From positions 1-39,234 of the forward strand of contig CAYGWX010000017.1 in the NCBI GenBank assembly GCA_964353855.1: DNA of 39,234 nt. Reading direction: 5' to 3'. The translations under genes and the position numbers were made by a program. Shown here piece after piece: positions 1-7,062 of this stretch (the stretch's first letter is position 1; each line of letters starts with the position of its first letter). The notes under the pieces were generated by a model, which made no database searches, was not told the DNA's origin, and saw only the letters and a list, made by a program, of their open reading frames with translations. The stretch comes from CAYGWX01 sp964353855 [NCBI: uncultured bacterium] (GTDB lineage: Bacteria; Edwardsbacteria; CAYGWX01).

Positions 1-1907
1 GCTTGGACCAAGCGGGTAACGTCTACGTGACCGGTATGAGCATGGGCGACGGTACCGGTTTCGACTACGCTACCGTCAAATACAACCAACGCGAGCAGGG
101 CGGCGGTGGCTTCGCCGGCTACCAGACCGAGCCTAGCCAGGGCCGCCACCTTGTCCGCGACCAGTGGACCGGGGAGTTGCACTTGGTGATGACCAGGGAA
201 GATAACAAGATTGCCTACGCCAAGTCCACGGACAACGGCGCGAGCTGGGTCGGGCTTCAGATCCTCGACGACGGAAAGTACCCCACGATCTGCATTGTCC
301 CTTCGCTCATGATGTGGACAATGGTCTGCGTGGCCTACAAGCCGACCTACGATGACTGCTCCCTGATGTACCAGTGGTTCGATCCGGGCATCGGCCAGTG
401 GCAGAAAGCCCCCATCGCCACATCTTGGTATCCCGGTCCGCCCTCGATGGTGACCGACGGGTTCACGGTTTATGTGGCCTACCGGGCCAGTTCTTGGTGG
501 TGGCCGCAGAGCTGGTACCTGTTTTGCAATAGTTTCCCCTACTACAACCCCTCCAATGCCGTGATTGACAACGTAGACTTATACGGTGATCCCGAGCAGC
601 CCTGTCTGGCTTATGACGGGGAGGGGAACGTCCACGCGGCCTGGCGGCGGGCCGGGGAGGATGAGGTGTACTACAGCAAGCGGGTGAACGGGGCGTGGTG
701 GACGCCTACGCCGGTGTACCTTAGCCCAGGCTATCTCTCGACCCAGCCCTTTGTGGAATGCTACGGCGAGTCCGTGTTCGTGGTTTGGTCAGAGGGGCAA
801 TTTTCTCCCTCTGATATCATGCGTTCAGGTAAACTCCTTAACGCTTCCCTGTGGCCCTTCCCTCGAAATGTCAGCCAAACCAGTAACGATTCTTCTGCAT
901 CACCAACTCAGGCTTGGCAGAGGCTGACGACTTGGTCCGAGGAAACGACGACTCAAGACATGTTCGACATCAACTACTGGCGTGCGGACTGGGGGACCCG
1001 TGGGTCTGTGCTGGATAACCCAACTGAATGGTCATACTGGGTCCATTCCCAGATGAACTTCAACGACATCATCGGTCAGACCGAGCTCTGGACGGCCTGG
1101 ACCGAGAGCCCTAACCCCAGCAGCAATCCTCCCTTCCGGGTCCTGACGAATTGGACACCCATGCCCTCTTTCTTTGGGCCTGGGGAAGAGGAGTTTGGCC
1201 CTTACTACCGGATTTTGACAGGCAGGGACACTGCTTCCTTTTACTGCAAGAAGCGGGATGGGGTGATGCGGTTCGGGGAGAAGGCTGTGGACTACTCAAG
1301 GGATAGTCTCGTTTACGAGTTACCCTATCTCGATCCTAACTACGACTATTACCTTAAGGTCGTTTCGTATAGGGAAACCGGCAACGACTGGACTCAAGCC
1401 CTCTCCTTGGATGGGAACCTGGCCCGAACCGTTCAGTTTGCCCCGAATCGGGTGGATTCTATTCGGGTGAAGATTCCGCCGGAGCTTTACACCAGGGACC
1501 GGAAGGTCAGGTTTGCCCTCAAGAATGTGCGGGGTGACTACGTTACAGGCCTCGGTTTGATCCTCTTCCAGAGAGACCCCAAGCCTCGTGGTAAGGGCGG
1601 TCCACAGGCCGGAGAGCCGGTGTCGTTACCCACCAAAGAGGTTTTCGCGGTCTATCCCAACCCGACCAGAGGCCAGGTGCAGGTTGACTACAGCCTGAAA
1701 ACCTCTCAGAAAGTTCGTCTTGCCGTTTACGACGTGACGGGCCGACTCGTTCGTGAGGTTGAAAACGGCGCTCAACCTGCGGGTTTGCATCGCGCTTCCT
1801 GGGATGGAAAGTCTGCGAGCGGGCATCAGGCTCCGAGCGGGATTTACTTCGTGAAGTTAAACTCTCCTGGGGTCAACAAGACGGCTCGCTTTGTGGTTGT
1901 ACGTTAA
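1..1907 (+). CDS. Secreted SBBP/BNR-repeat protein with C-terminal sorting domain (5' end outside window)
   Basis: The reading frame is open from the window edge (first full codon at 3), so the N-terminus and any signal peptide are missing. The first ~30 visible residues (GNVYVTG, DYATVKYN) look like the end of an SBBP beta-propeller repeat. An Asp-box of the sialidase/BNR type (STDNGASW) follows near residue 70, suggesting a second propeller-like region. Around residues 390-540 lies a conserved module (FFGPGEEEFGPYYR, then a YTRDRKVRFAL stretch) that recurs in the fragment at 3878-4762. The last ~85 residues are an FlgD-Ig/T9SS type-A-like domain: VYPNPTRG, YDVTGRLVRE, SWDGK, PSGIYFVKL, ending VVVR. 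I infer an exported, surface-attached or released protein with no enzymatic assignment. A strong hairpin terminator follows at once. The family type is well supported; the exact function is unknown. Confidence 0.8.
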   Translation, partial: LDQAGNVYVTGMSMGDGTGFDYATVKYNQREQGGGGFAGYQTEPSQGRHLVRDQWTGELHLVMTREDNKIAYAKSTDNGASWVGLQILDDGKYPTICIVPSLMMWTMVCVAYKPTYDDCSLMYQWFDPGIGQWQKAPIATSWYPGPPSMVTDGFTVYVAYRASSWWWPQSWYLFCNSFPYYNPSNAVIDNVDLYGDPEQPCLAYDGEGNVHAAWRRAGEDEVYYSKRVNGAWWTPTPVYLSPGYLSTQPFVECYGESVFVVWSEGQFSPSDIMRSGKLLNASLWPFPRNVSQTSNDSSASPTQAWQRLTTWSEETTTQDMFDINYWRADWGTRGSVLDNPTEWSYWVHSQMNFNDIIGQTELWTAWTESPNPSSNPPFRVLTNWTPMPSFFGPGEEEFGPYYRILTGRDTASFYCKKRDGVMRFGEKAVDYSRDSLVYELPYLDPNYDYYLKVVSYRETGNDWTQALSLDGNLARTVQFAPNRVDSIRVKIPPELYTRDRKVRFALKNVRGDYVTGLGLILFQRDPKPRGKGGPQAGEPVSLPTKEVFAVYPNPTRGQVQVDYSLKTSQKVRLAVYDVTGRLVREVENGAQPAGLHRASWDGKSASGHQAPSGIYFVKLNSPGVNKTARFVVVR

Positions 1908-1924
1908 CTTCCTAACCTTGGCAA

Positions 1925-1956
1925 GGGGGTGGGACTCTGTTCCCACCCCCTCTTGT
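1925..1956 (+). terminator. Rho-independent terminator after first gene
   Basis: A perfect 10-bp stem (1925-1934 with 1941-1950, G/C-rich) with a 6-nt loop is followed by the moderately T-rich tcttgt. It lies 18 nt after the stop codon and separates the first gene from the promoter at 1978. Confidence 0.8.
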
Positions 1957-1977
1957 ATGAAAGATTGAATTCTTTGA

Positions 1978-2006
1978 TTGACAAAACAGGAGTTATGTGT
2001 TAACAT
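1978..2006 (+). promoter_or_regulatory. Sigma-70-type promoter for FG-GAP gene copy 1
   Basis: A perfect -35 TTGACA (1978-1983), a 17-nt spacer and -10 TAACAT (2001-2006). A homologous promoter precedes the second gene copy at 4834-4862 with the same spacing, so the element is conserved between duplicates. It argues against reading TTG 1978 as a start codon: that position is the -35 box. Confidence 0.8.
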
Positions 2007-2028
2007 ATTTGAGGAAGGGGTTGAGATT

Positions 2029-3738
2029 GTGAAGCGTTTATCTTGTTTATTAATAGTACTTGGTGCAATTGCATCTTCTGCTCTGGGGTTGAACTTCAGG
2101 CAGGTGGCTTATATACCCTTGGGGAATGTATGGAGTTATGGGTATATTAAAGGGGCCGATATCAACCACGATGGCTTTGAAGATTTGGTCTTTTCAACGG
2201 TCATGGCTCCCAGTGATAGTATTCGGATTGTTTTTTATGGATTCCGCCCATTCAATCGGTATGTCTTTCAAGACTCCATTAGGATTCCGTCGCTTTTCTG
2301 GGACATCGGTGATTTGGATGGAGACTCCCTAATAGACCTGGTTACTCAGCGTGGTGATTCCGCTGGGGTTGGCAAAATATTCGTACAGATCTATGAGCCA
2401 ACTAATTATTGGTCTTTTCCTAAGGTTCCGGTTTGGAATTGGCGTTGTGAATATTTTGGGAATTACACCCAAGCTATGTATATTACAGATTTAGACCAAG
2501 ATGGCTTGAAGGAAGTTTTGGTGGGGGATGCTTATGTTGTTTATGTCTTTGAGAATAGTGGAGATAACCAGTATGTAAAGGTCTTCAGCGATACCAGCAA
2601 ACCCATGCATCCAACGGCAACCTTCGCTTATGGGGACTTCGATGGTGATGGTCGGACAGAATTCGTTCGCGGCACCCTCGGTCCCCCACCAAGCGTATAT
2701 TTATATGAATGCACAGGCGACAATCAGTATCAGTTAGTTTGGATGGATACGATTTCTGCCTACAATTTGTTCGATCTCATTACAGGGCCAGACCTAGATG
2801 GAGACGGAAAGTTGGAGTTTATCTGTGGAGACAACCATCGAAACGGATCATCTTGGACGGGTGGGCTTTGGCTCTATGAGGCGATTGGAAATAACCAATA
2901 TGGAATTAGTTATACTGATTCTGTAACTGGACTTTCAGATCGTGGTGTCTATTGCGTTCGCTCCGACACTGGTGACGTAGATCGGGACGGGAAGCCGGAG
3001 CTGGTGTGGGCAATTGATCGGGATTGGATGGTCTATAAGTCTCCTGGGAACAACCAGTTCCAGCGGGTCTTCTCGGCCTACGGGGATAACGGGCATAACT
3101 CCACGAACGTCCACATTCACGACATGAACGGGAACGGATATCCTGAGATTATCGAGTCCGGGGGGAACGAGACGCATATCTGGGAGGTGGAGGCGTGTCA
3201 GGTGGTCTATCCGAACGGGGGAGAAACCCTTTATTGTGATACGAGTTACACGATTCGCTGGCGGAATGTGGCTCCGTTCGTTGCGGATTCGTTTTCCCTG
3301 TTTTATTCAACAGATAGCAGTCGGACGTATTCTCTCATTGCTCACGGGATTTCTGGAAGTGACAGCACCTATCTCTGGACGGTTCCCGATACCTTGTCCG
3401 ACACTTGTTTCATCATGCTCTGGGCTTATCAGAATGCCACCGGCTGGGACTTCTCCGACGCCCGATTTTCAATCCGCCCTGTGAACGGTGTTGAAGTTTC
3501 TTCTCACGTCTCACCTCTCACTTCTCACTTGCCGTATCGCGTTGCGCCGAATCCGTTTATCTCTTTTTCTGCTGTTCCAGGCCACGAAAGGGAGTCCTTT
3601 GCGCTCTATGATGTTTCAGGTAGGAAGGTCGGGATTTGCAAAGGGAACCAGATTGGGGTTGGGCTTTCACCCGGGGTCTACTTCGTTAAGCCGGATAGCC
3701 TGGGTGCTAAGCCTTTGCGGATTGTGAAGTTGCGGTAA
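2029..3738 (+). CDS. Secreted FG-GAP/VCBS repeat protein, copy 1
   Basis: 569 residues starting at GTG 2029, chosen because gaggaagggg (2011-2020) is a good Shine-Dalgarno at proper spacing and the upstream in-frame TTG lies in the promoter. The N-terminus (VKRLSCLLIVLGAIASSALG) is a Sec signal peptide. Residues ~35-400 contain repeated calcium-binding-like FG-GAP/VCBS motifs (D-x-D-x-D-G in DLDGD, DFDGDGR, DLDGDGK, DVDRDGK), typical of integrin-alpha-like beta-propellers. A second domain (~400-500; VYPNGGETL, TIRW) resembles Ig-like modules found after such propellers. A short linker made from a 7-bp repeat precedes a ~60-residue sorting-type domain (APNPF, YDVSGRKVG, PGVYFVK, ending VKLR). 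It is paralogous to 4883-6586. The first two-thirds of the gene is AT-richer than the last third. No enzymatic residues are recognisable; adhesion or scaffold roles are only a guess. Confidence 0.85.
   Translation: MKRLSCLLIVLGAIASSALGLNFRQVAYIPLGNVWSYGYIKGADINHDGFEDLVFSTVMAPSDSIRIVFYGFRPFNRYVFQDSIRIPSLFWDIGDLDGDSLIDLVTQRGDSAGVGKIFVQIYEPTNYWSFPKVPVWNWRCEYFGNYTQAMYITDLDQDGLKEVLVGDAYVVYVFENSGDNQYVKVFSDTSKPMHPTATFAYGDFDGDGRTEFVRGTLGPPPSVYLYECTGDNQYQLVWMDTISAYNLFDLITGPDLDGDGKLEFICGDNHRNGSSWTGGLWLYEAIGNNQYGISYTDSVTGLSDRGVYCVRSDTGDVDRDGKPELVWAIDRDWMVYKSPGNNQFQRVFSAYGDNGHNSTNVHIHDMNGNGYPEIIESGGNETHIWEVEACQVVYPNGGETLYCDTSYTIRWRNVAPFVADSFSLFYSTDSSRTYSLIAHGISGSDSTYLWTVPDTLSDTCFIMLWAYQNATGWDFSDARFSIRPVNGVEVSSHVSPLTSHLPYRVAPNPFISFSAVPGHERESFALYDVSGRKVGICKGNQIGVGLSPGVYFVKPDSLGAKPLRIVKLR
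3502..3529 (+). repeat. 7-bp tandem repeat inside coding sequence (linker)
   Basis: Four units TCTCACG, TCTCACC, TCTCACT, TCTCACT in phase. Translated, they give the Ser/Leu/Thr/His-rich linker just before the sorting domain. The same position in the paralogue (6350-6377) carries four units in a different variant order. Confidence 0.85.
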
Positions 3739-3743
3739 GTGAT

Positions 3744-3824
3744 TACCCTCTACCCTTGCGGGAGAGGGTAGGGTGAGGGGGGGCGCACACCGTGCGCCCT
3801 TCGTCATTCCCGCGCAGGCGGGAA
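3744..3824 (+). repeat. Cluster of three REP-like hairpins at duplication junction
   Basis: Three consecutive palindromes: 3744-3755 with 3760-3770 (11 bp, one bulge); 3781-3788 with 3792-3799 (8 bp perfect); 3807-3813 with 3818-3824 (7 bp perfect, loop gcag). None has a clear T-run. The third belongs to the widespread intergenic repeat whose spurious translation is VIPAQAGIQ. They sit between the stop of FG-GAP copy 1 and the truncated gene copy, at the breakpoint of the tandem duplication. Confidence 0.75.
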
Positions 3825-3843
3825 TCCAGCGTCTTTCGTTCGT

Positions 3844-3878
3844 CGTAAAATCCGCATTCCGCATTCCGAAATCCGAAA
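3844..3878 (+). repeat. 7-bp tandem repeat (TCCGCAT/TCCGAAA)
   Basis: CGTAAAA (degenerate), TCCGCAT x2 and TCCGAAA x2 in a continuous 7-nt phase. The array ends where homology to the first gene begins (about 3884). Confidence 0.75.
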
Positions 3879-4762
3879 TGCAGAGGTGGTCCTATTGGCC
3901 TCACTCCCAGATGGCCTTTAACGAAATGATCGGCCAGACTTTCCTCTGGACGGCATGGACTGAAAGTCCCAATGAGGCCAGCCCGCCTTACCGTGTCCTG
4001 ACTAATTTTACACCCATGCCGTCTTTCTTTGGGCCTGGGGAGGAGGAGTTCGGGCCTTACTACCGGGTTCTGATAGGCCGGGACACCGCTTCGGTCTACT
4101 GCAAGAAGCGGGACGGGGTGATGCGCTTTTCGGACAAGGCTGTTGACTTTTCAAGAGATAGCCTCATTTACGAGCTTCCCTTCCTCGATCCTAACTACGA
4201 CTACTATCTCAAAGTTACTTCGTATCGGGAAACAGGGAGCGACTGGACTCAGGCGCTTGTCCTTGACGGAAGCCTTGCCCGCACCGTTCAGTTTGCCCCG
4301 AATCGGGTGGATTCCATACGCGTGAGAATTCCCCCTGAGCTTTACACAAGGGACCGAAAGGTTCGTTTTGCCCTTAGGAACATGCGTGGGGATTACGTCA
4401 CGGGTTTGGGGTTGACCTTATTCCAGAGAGATCCCAAGCCGAGGGGGAAGGGTGGCGGCCAGGCTGGAGAGCCGGTGTCGTTACCCGCCAAGGAGGTATT
4501 CGCTGTTTATCCCAACCCGACGAGGGGTCAGGCTCAGGTGGAATACAGCTTAAAAGCCCCCTCTGCGGTTCGCCTCGGCATCTACGACGTTACAGGGCGT
4601 CTTGTCCGCGAGGTTGTAAATGGGGCACAGCCTGCTGGGGTACACCGAGCTTTGTGGGATGGGAAGTCTACGAGCGGACACCAGGCGCCGAGCGGGATTT
4701 ACTTCGTGAAGTTAAGCGCTTCAGGAGTAAACAAAACCTCTCGCTTCGTGGTCGTCCGTTAG
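3878..4762 (+). pseudogene. 5'-truncated duplicate of the first gene (C-terminal module plus sorting domain)
   Basis: From about 3884 the frame encodes ~290 residues closely matching the last ~290 residues of the first gene (residues from about 343 onward): MPSFFGPGEEEFGPYYR, CKKRDGVMRF, then VYPNPTRG to VVVR. It lacks the propeller region, a signal peptide and a recognisable ribosome-binding site. ATG 3878 lies at the end of a 7-bp repeat. The frame runs further upstream to GTG 3773, but that part translates REP-like repeats and is not credible as protein. I call it a gene remnant. The reading frame is nonetheless undamaged and most differences from the parent look synonymous. Either the full-length ancestor diverged under selection before truncation, or the fragment is still expressed, perhaps as a recombination donor. 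Confidence 0.65.
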
Positions 4763-4773
4763 CTTCTTAGGGT

Positions 4774-4810
4774 TACGAAGGGGGCGGAACTATCTTCCGC
4801 CCCTTTCGTA
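4774..4810 (+). terminator. Hairpin terminator after truncated copy
   Basis: A 16-bp stem (4774-4789 with 4795-4810, one G-T wobble) with a 5-nt loop. It is the positional equivalent of the hairpin at 1925-1950. The downstream T-run is poor, so efficiency is uncertain. Confidence 0.7.
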
Positions 4811-4833
4811 CAGGTAAATCCTTATTTGATGGG

Positions 4834-4862
4834 TTGACAAAACGGAATTTATGTGTTATCAT
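4834..4862 (+). promoter_or_regulatory. Sigma-70-type promoter for FG-GAP gene copy 2
   Basis: TTGACA (4834-4839), 17-nt spacer, TATCAT (4857-4862; five of six match TATAAT). The predicted start of transcription is near 4869, leaving only a short leader before the ATG. Confidence 0.8.
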
Positions 4863-4882
4863 TTTGTTGGGGGTGATTGCGC

Positions 4883-6586
4883 ATGATGAAGAGGTTATCT
4901 TGGTTAATTATATTATCTTTGGGAGTTGTACCTTCTGCCTTGTGCCTTAATTTCCGGCAAGTGGCTTATATACCTTCCGGTATTATTTGGAGCTATGGAT
5001 ATATCAAGGGGGGAGATTATAACCATGATGGTTTTCAGGATTTAATTTTCAGTACTGCCATCTCGCCTGGTGGTCCTTCAAGGATCGCATACTATAGCTA
5101 TCGATTCATTAACAGATATGTTTTCCAGGACTCAGTAGTTCCTCCTTGCCTCTTTTGGGATATTGGCGACTTGGATGGTGATTCCTTATTGGATGTGGTT
5201 ACTCATAAATTAGCCGTCTCTCGTAATCACATAGGTGTCTTTGAGGAGATCGATTATTGGTCTTTTCCCACAGAATCTGTTTGGGCATGGCGTTATGAGT
5301 ATTATGGGAACGGTGTGCAGGGTATGTATATTACTGATTTAGATAGGGACGGCTGGAAAGAAATTCTAACCGGTGATGCCCAGATTGTTTATGTCTTTGA
5401 AAATAGGGGTGATAACCAGTACCTAAAGGTTTTTAGCGATACGACAAGTTATGATTCGATTACGCCTTCTTTAGCTGTTGGGGATTTTGATGGGGATGGG
5501 TTAATGGAGTTTGCCCGTGCGACGTATAGTCCTGGTCCCCATATGTTCATCTACGAATGCACGGGTGATGACCAGTATCAGAAGGTTTGGGTTGATTCGT
5601 TGCCGGAGCCGAATAATTACGATCTCATTACAGGACCCGATTTAGACGGGGACGGGAAGCTGGAGATTATCAATGGCAATGATCGGACTGGGCCTCCACC
5701 CTGGGCCGGGAAGATGCGGATTTATGAGGCCACGGGGAATAATCAATATGCTATTATTTACGCTGATTCAGTGAATGGACTGAATGATCGGGGAGTCTAT
5801 TGTGTCCGCTCGGACTGTGGCGACGTGGACCGGGACGGGAGGCCGGAGCTGGTGTGGGCGATTGATCGGGATTGGATGGTGTATAAGTCTCCGGGGAACA
5901 ACCTGTTCCAGAGGGTCTTTTCGGCCTACGGGGATAACGGGCATAATACGACAAACATCCACATCCACGACATGAACGGGAACGGGTATCCGGAGATCAT
6001 CGAGAGTGGGGGGAATGAGACGCATATCTGGGAGGTGGAGGCTTGTCAGGTGGTTTATCCCAATGGGGGTGAGACTCTGTATTGGGATTCAAGCTGTGCG
6101 ATTCGCTGGCGGAATGTATCTCCGTTCGTAGCAGATTCATTCTCCCTGTTTTTCTCTACGGATAGCAGTAGGTCTTATTCTCTCATTGCTCGCGGGATTC
6201 CTGGCAGCGATAGTTCGTATGTCTGGACAGTTCCTGATACCTTGTCTGACACCTGCTTCATCATGCTCTGGGCCTATCAGAACGCCACGGGCTGGGACTT
6301 CTCCGACGCCCCGTTCCGCATTCAGCCTGCTTCTGGTGTTGAAGTTACTTCTCACTTCTCACTTCTCACGTCTCACTTGCCGTATCGCGTTGCGCCTAAT
6401 CCGTTTGTCTCCTTTGCCACTATCCCCGGCCACGAGAGAGAGTCTTTCGCCCTCTACGACGTCTCCGGTCGGAAGGTGGGGGTCTTTAAAGGGGATAAGA
6501 TCGGCCTCGGCCTTTCTGCCGGCATCTATTTCCTCAAGCCTGAGGGCAAGGACGCTAAGCCCCTACGGTTGGTTAAGTTGAGGTGA
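4883..6586 (+). CDS. Secreted FG-GAP/VCBS repeat protein, copy 2
   Basis: 567 residues from ATG 4883, preceded by a G-rich Shine-Dalgarno (4869-4876); ATG 4886 is an alternative. The signal peptide MMKRLSWLIILSLGVVPSAL is followed by FG-GAP motifs (DLDGDSL, DLDRDGW, DFDGDGL, DLDGDGK, DVDRDGR) in the same order as copy 1. The same PNGGETLYWD module, a 7-bp-repeat linker and the short sorting domain (APNPF, YDVSGRKVG, AGIYFLK, ending VKLR) follow. Identity to copy 1 is highest in the DVDRDG-to-PNGGETL segment and lower in the N-terminal half, so the two copies have diverged unevenly or exchanged sequence. Same inferred role: an exported beta-propeller protein of unknown ligand. Confidence 0.85.
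   Translation: MMKRLSWLIILSLGVVPSALCLNFRQVAYIPSGIIWSYGYIKGGDYNHDGFQDLIFSTAISPGGPSRIAYYSYRFINRYVFQDSVVPPCLFWDIGDLDGDSLLDVVTHKLAVSRNHIGVFEEIDYWSFPTESVWAWRYEYYGNGVQGMYITDLDRDGWKEILTGDAQIVYVFENRGDNQYLKVFSDTTSYDSITPSLAVGDFDGDGLMEFARATYSPGPHMFIYECTGDDQYQKVWVDSLPEPNNYDLITGPDLDGDGKLEIINGNDRTGPPPWAGKMRIYEATGNNQYAIIYADSVNGLNDRGVYCVRSDCGDVDRDGRPELVWAIDRDWMVYKSPGNNLFQRVFSAYGDNGHNTTNIHIHDMNGNGYPEIIESGGNETHIWEVEACQVVYPNGGETLYWDSSCAIRWRNVSPFVADSFSLFFSTDSSRSYSLIARGIPGSDSSYVWTVPDTLSDTCFIMLWAYQNATGWDFSDAPFRIQPASGVEVTSHFSLLTSHLPYRVAPNPFVSFATIPGHERESFALYDVSGRKVGVFKGDKIGLGLSAGIYFLKPEGKDAKPLRLVKLR
6350..6377 (+). repeat. 7-bp tandem repeat inside coding sequence (linker, copy 2)
   Basis: Units TCTCACT, TCTCACT, TCTCACG, TCTCACT in phase. 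They encode the linker before the sorting domain, as in copy 1, but with the variant unit at a different place. Confidence 0.85.
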
Positions 6587-6619
6587 ACCAGGCGGGTTCT
6601 TCGATCTGTATCCTCTTTT

Positions 6620-6646
6620 GGGGTGGTTACCTAACCGCCCTTTTCT
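6620..6646 (+). terminator. Rho-independent terminator after FG-GAP copy 2
   Basis: Stem gggtggtta (6621-6629) with taaccgccc (6632-6640), one wobble, opening at the tip, directly followed by TTTT (6641-6644). Confidence 0.75.
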
Positions 6647-6652
6647 ATATCT

Positions 6653-6680
6653 AACAACGAACAACCAAAAACCAACAACT
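6653..6680 (+). repeat. 7-bp tandem repeat (AACAACN)
   Basis: AACAACG, AACAACC, AAAAACC, AACAACT in phase. This is the 7-bp array of the first locus where both repeat classes occur together. The spacer 6681-6770 next to it has only weak repetition: two 22-nt segments, 6724-6745 and 6746-6767, match at 14 of 22 positions by eye. Confidence 0.8.
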
Positions 6681-6770
6681 GTCTTTAAATGGTGTTGGAG
6701 AGCCCCTATAGGGGTGCGCGAGGGGTGGTATACAGGGACTGCCGGAGTGGTGCACAGGGGCTCGTGCAAA

Positions 6771-6825
6771 CCGACTTGGTTCTGACTTGGTTCTGGCTTG
6801 GTTCCGGGTTGGTTCCGGCTTGGTC
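6771..6825 (+). repeat. 11-bp tandem repeat (consensus CYGRCTTGGTT)
   Basis: Five in-phase units: CCGACTTGGTT, CTGACTTGGTT, CTGGCTTGGTT, CCGGGTTGGTT, CCGGCTTGGTC. Non-coding, about 180 bp upstream of the hisD promoter. Confidence 0.85.
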
Positions 6826-6840
6826 AGGCCCATTTTAGGT

Positions 6841-6874
6841 CCCTACCCTCCCCCTTTGGGGGAGGGTAGGGTTT
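6841..6874 (+). repeat. Long perfect hairpin (REP-like, possible terminator)
   Basis: A 14-bp perfect stem (6841-6854 with 6858-6871), 3-nt loop, followed by TTTGTCT. It resembles the CCCTCTCCC-type intergenic repeats common in many genomes and the hairpin at 3744-3770. It may also act as a back-up terminator before the his promoter. Confidence 0.7.
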
Positions 6875-6899
6875 GTCTCAGGAGGCTGGTTTTCAGGCC

Positions 6900-6920
6900 G
6901 GGGAGGGGTTGGGGGGCGGG
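6900..6920 (+). other. Four-run G tract (G-quadruplex-capable)
   Basis: GGGG-A-GGGG-TT-GGGGGG-C-GGG on the + strand, ~90 bp upstream of the his -35 box. It fits the G3+N1-7 pattern. The rest of 6875-7007 shows nothing I can assign. Confidence 0.5.
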
Positions 6921-7007
6921 TGTGGAGGGTCACGGCCTTCCTGGGGGCCTTCTACGCATTCTAAGGGGGTTTTATCCCGGGGCCTGAGACCGGACAGAAG
7001 AGGGGGG

Positions 7008-7036
7008 TTGAAAAAACCTGGAAAGTGCGGTATACT
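7008..7036 (+). promoter_or_regulatory. Sigma-70-type promoter of the his operon
   Basis: TTGAAA (7008-7013), 17-nt spacer, TATACT (7031-7036). The predicted start near 7043 leaves only ~20 nt before the hisD GTG, so there is no room for a his-leader-peptide attenuator or T-box. Confidence 0.8.
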
Positions 7037-7062
7037 TTGCACATCTTTTTGACCGAGCTATT

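Noticed and set aside
3773-3877. N-terminal extension of the truncated gene copy starting at GTG 3773
   Set aside because: It translates REP-like hairpin DNA (VIPAQAGIQ type) and a 7-bp repeat; there is no ribosome-binding site or signal peptide.
7037-7062. His-leader attenuator or T-box before hisD
   Set aside because: Only about 20 nt separate the predicted transcription start from hisD; no His-codon run, T-box sequence or attenuator hairpin fits.
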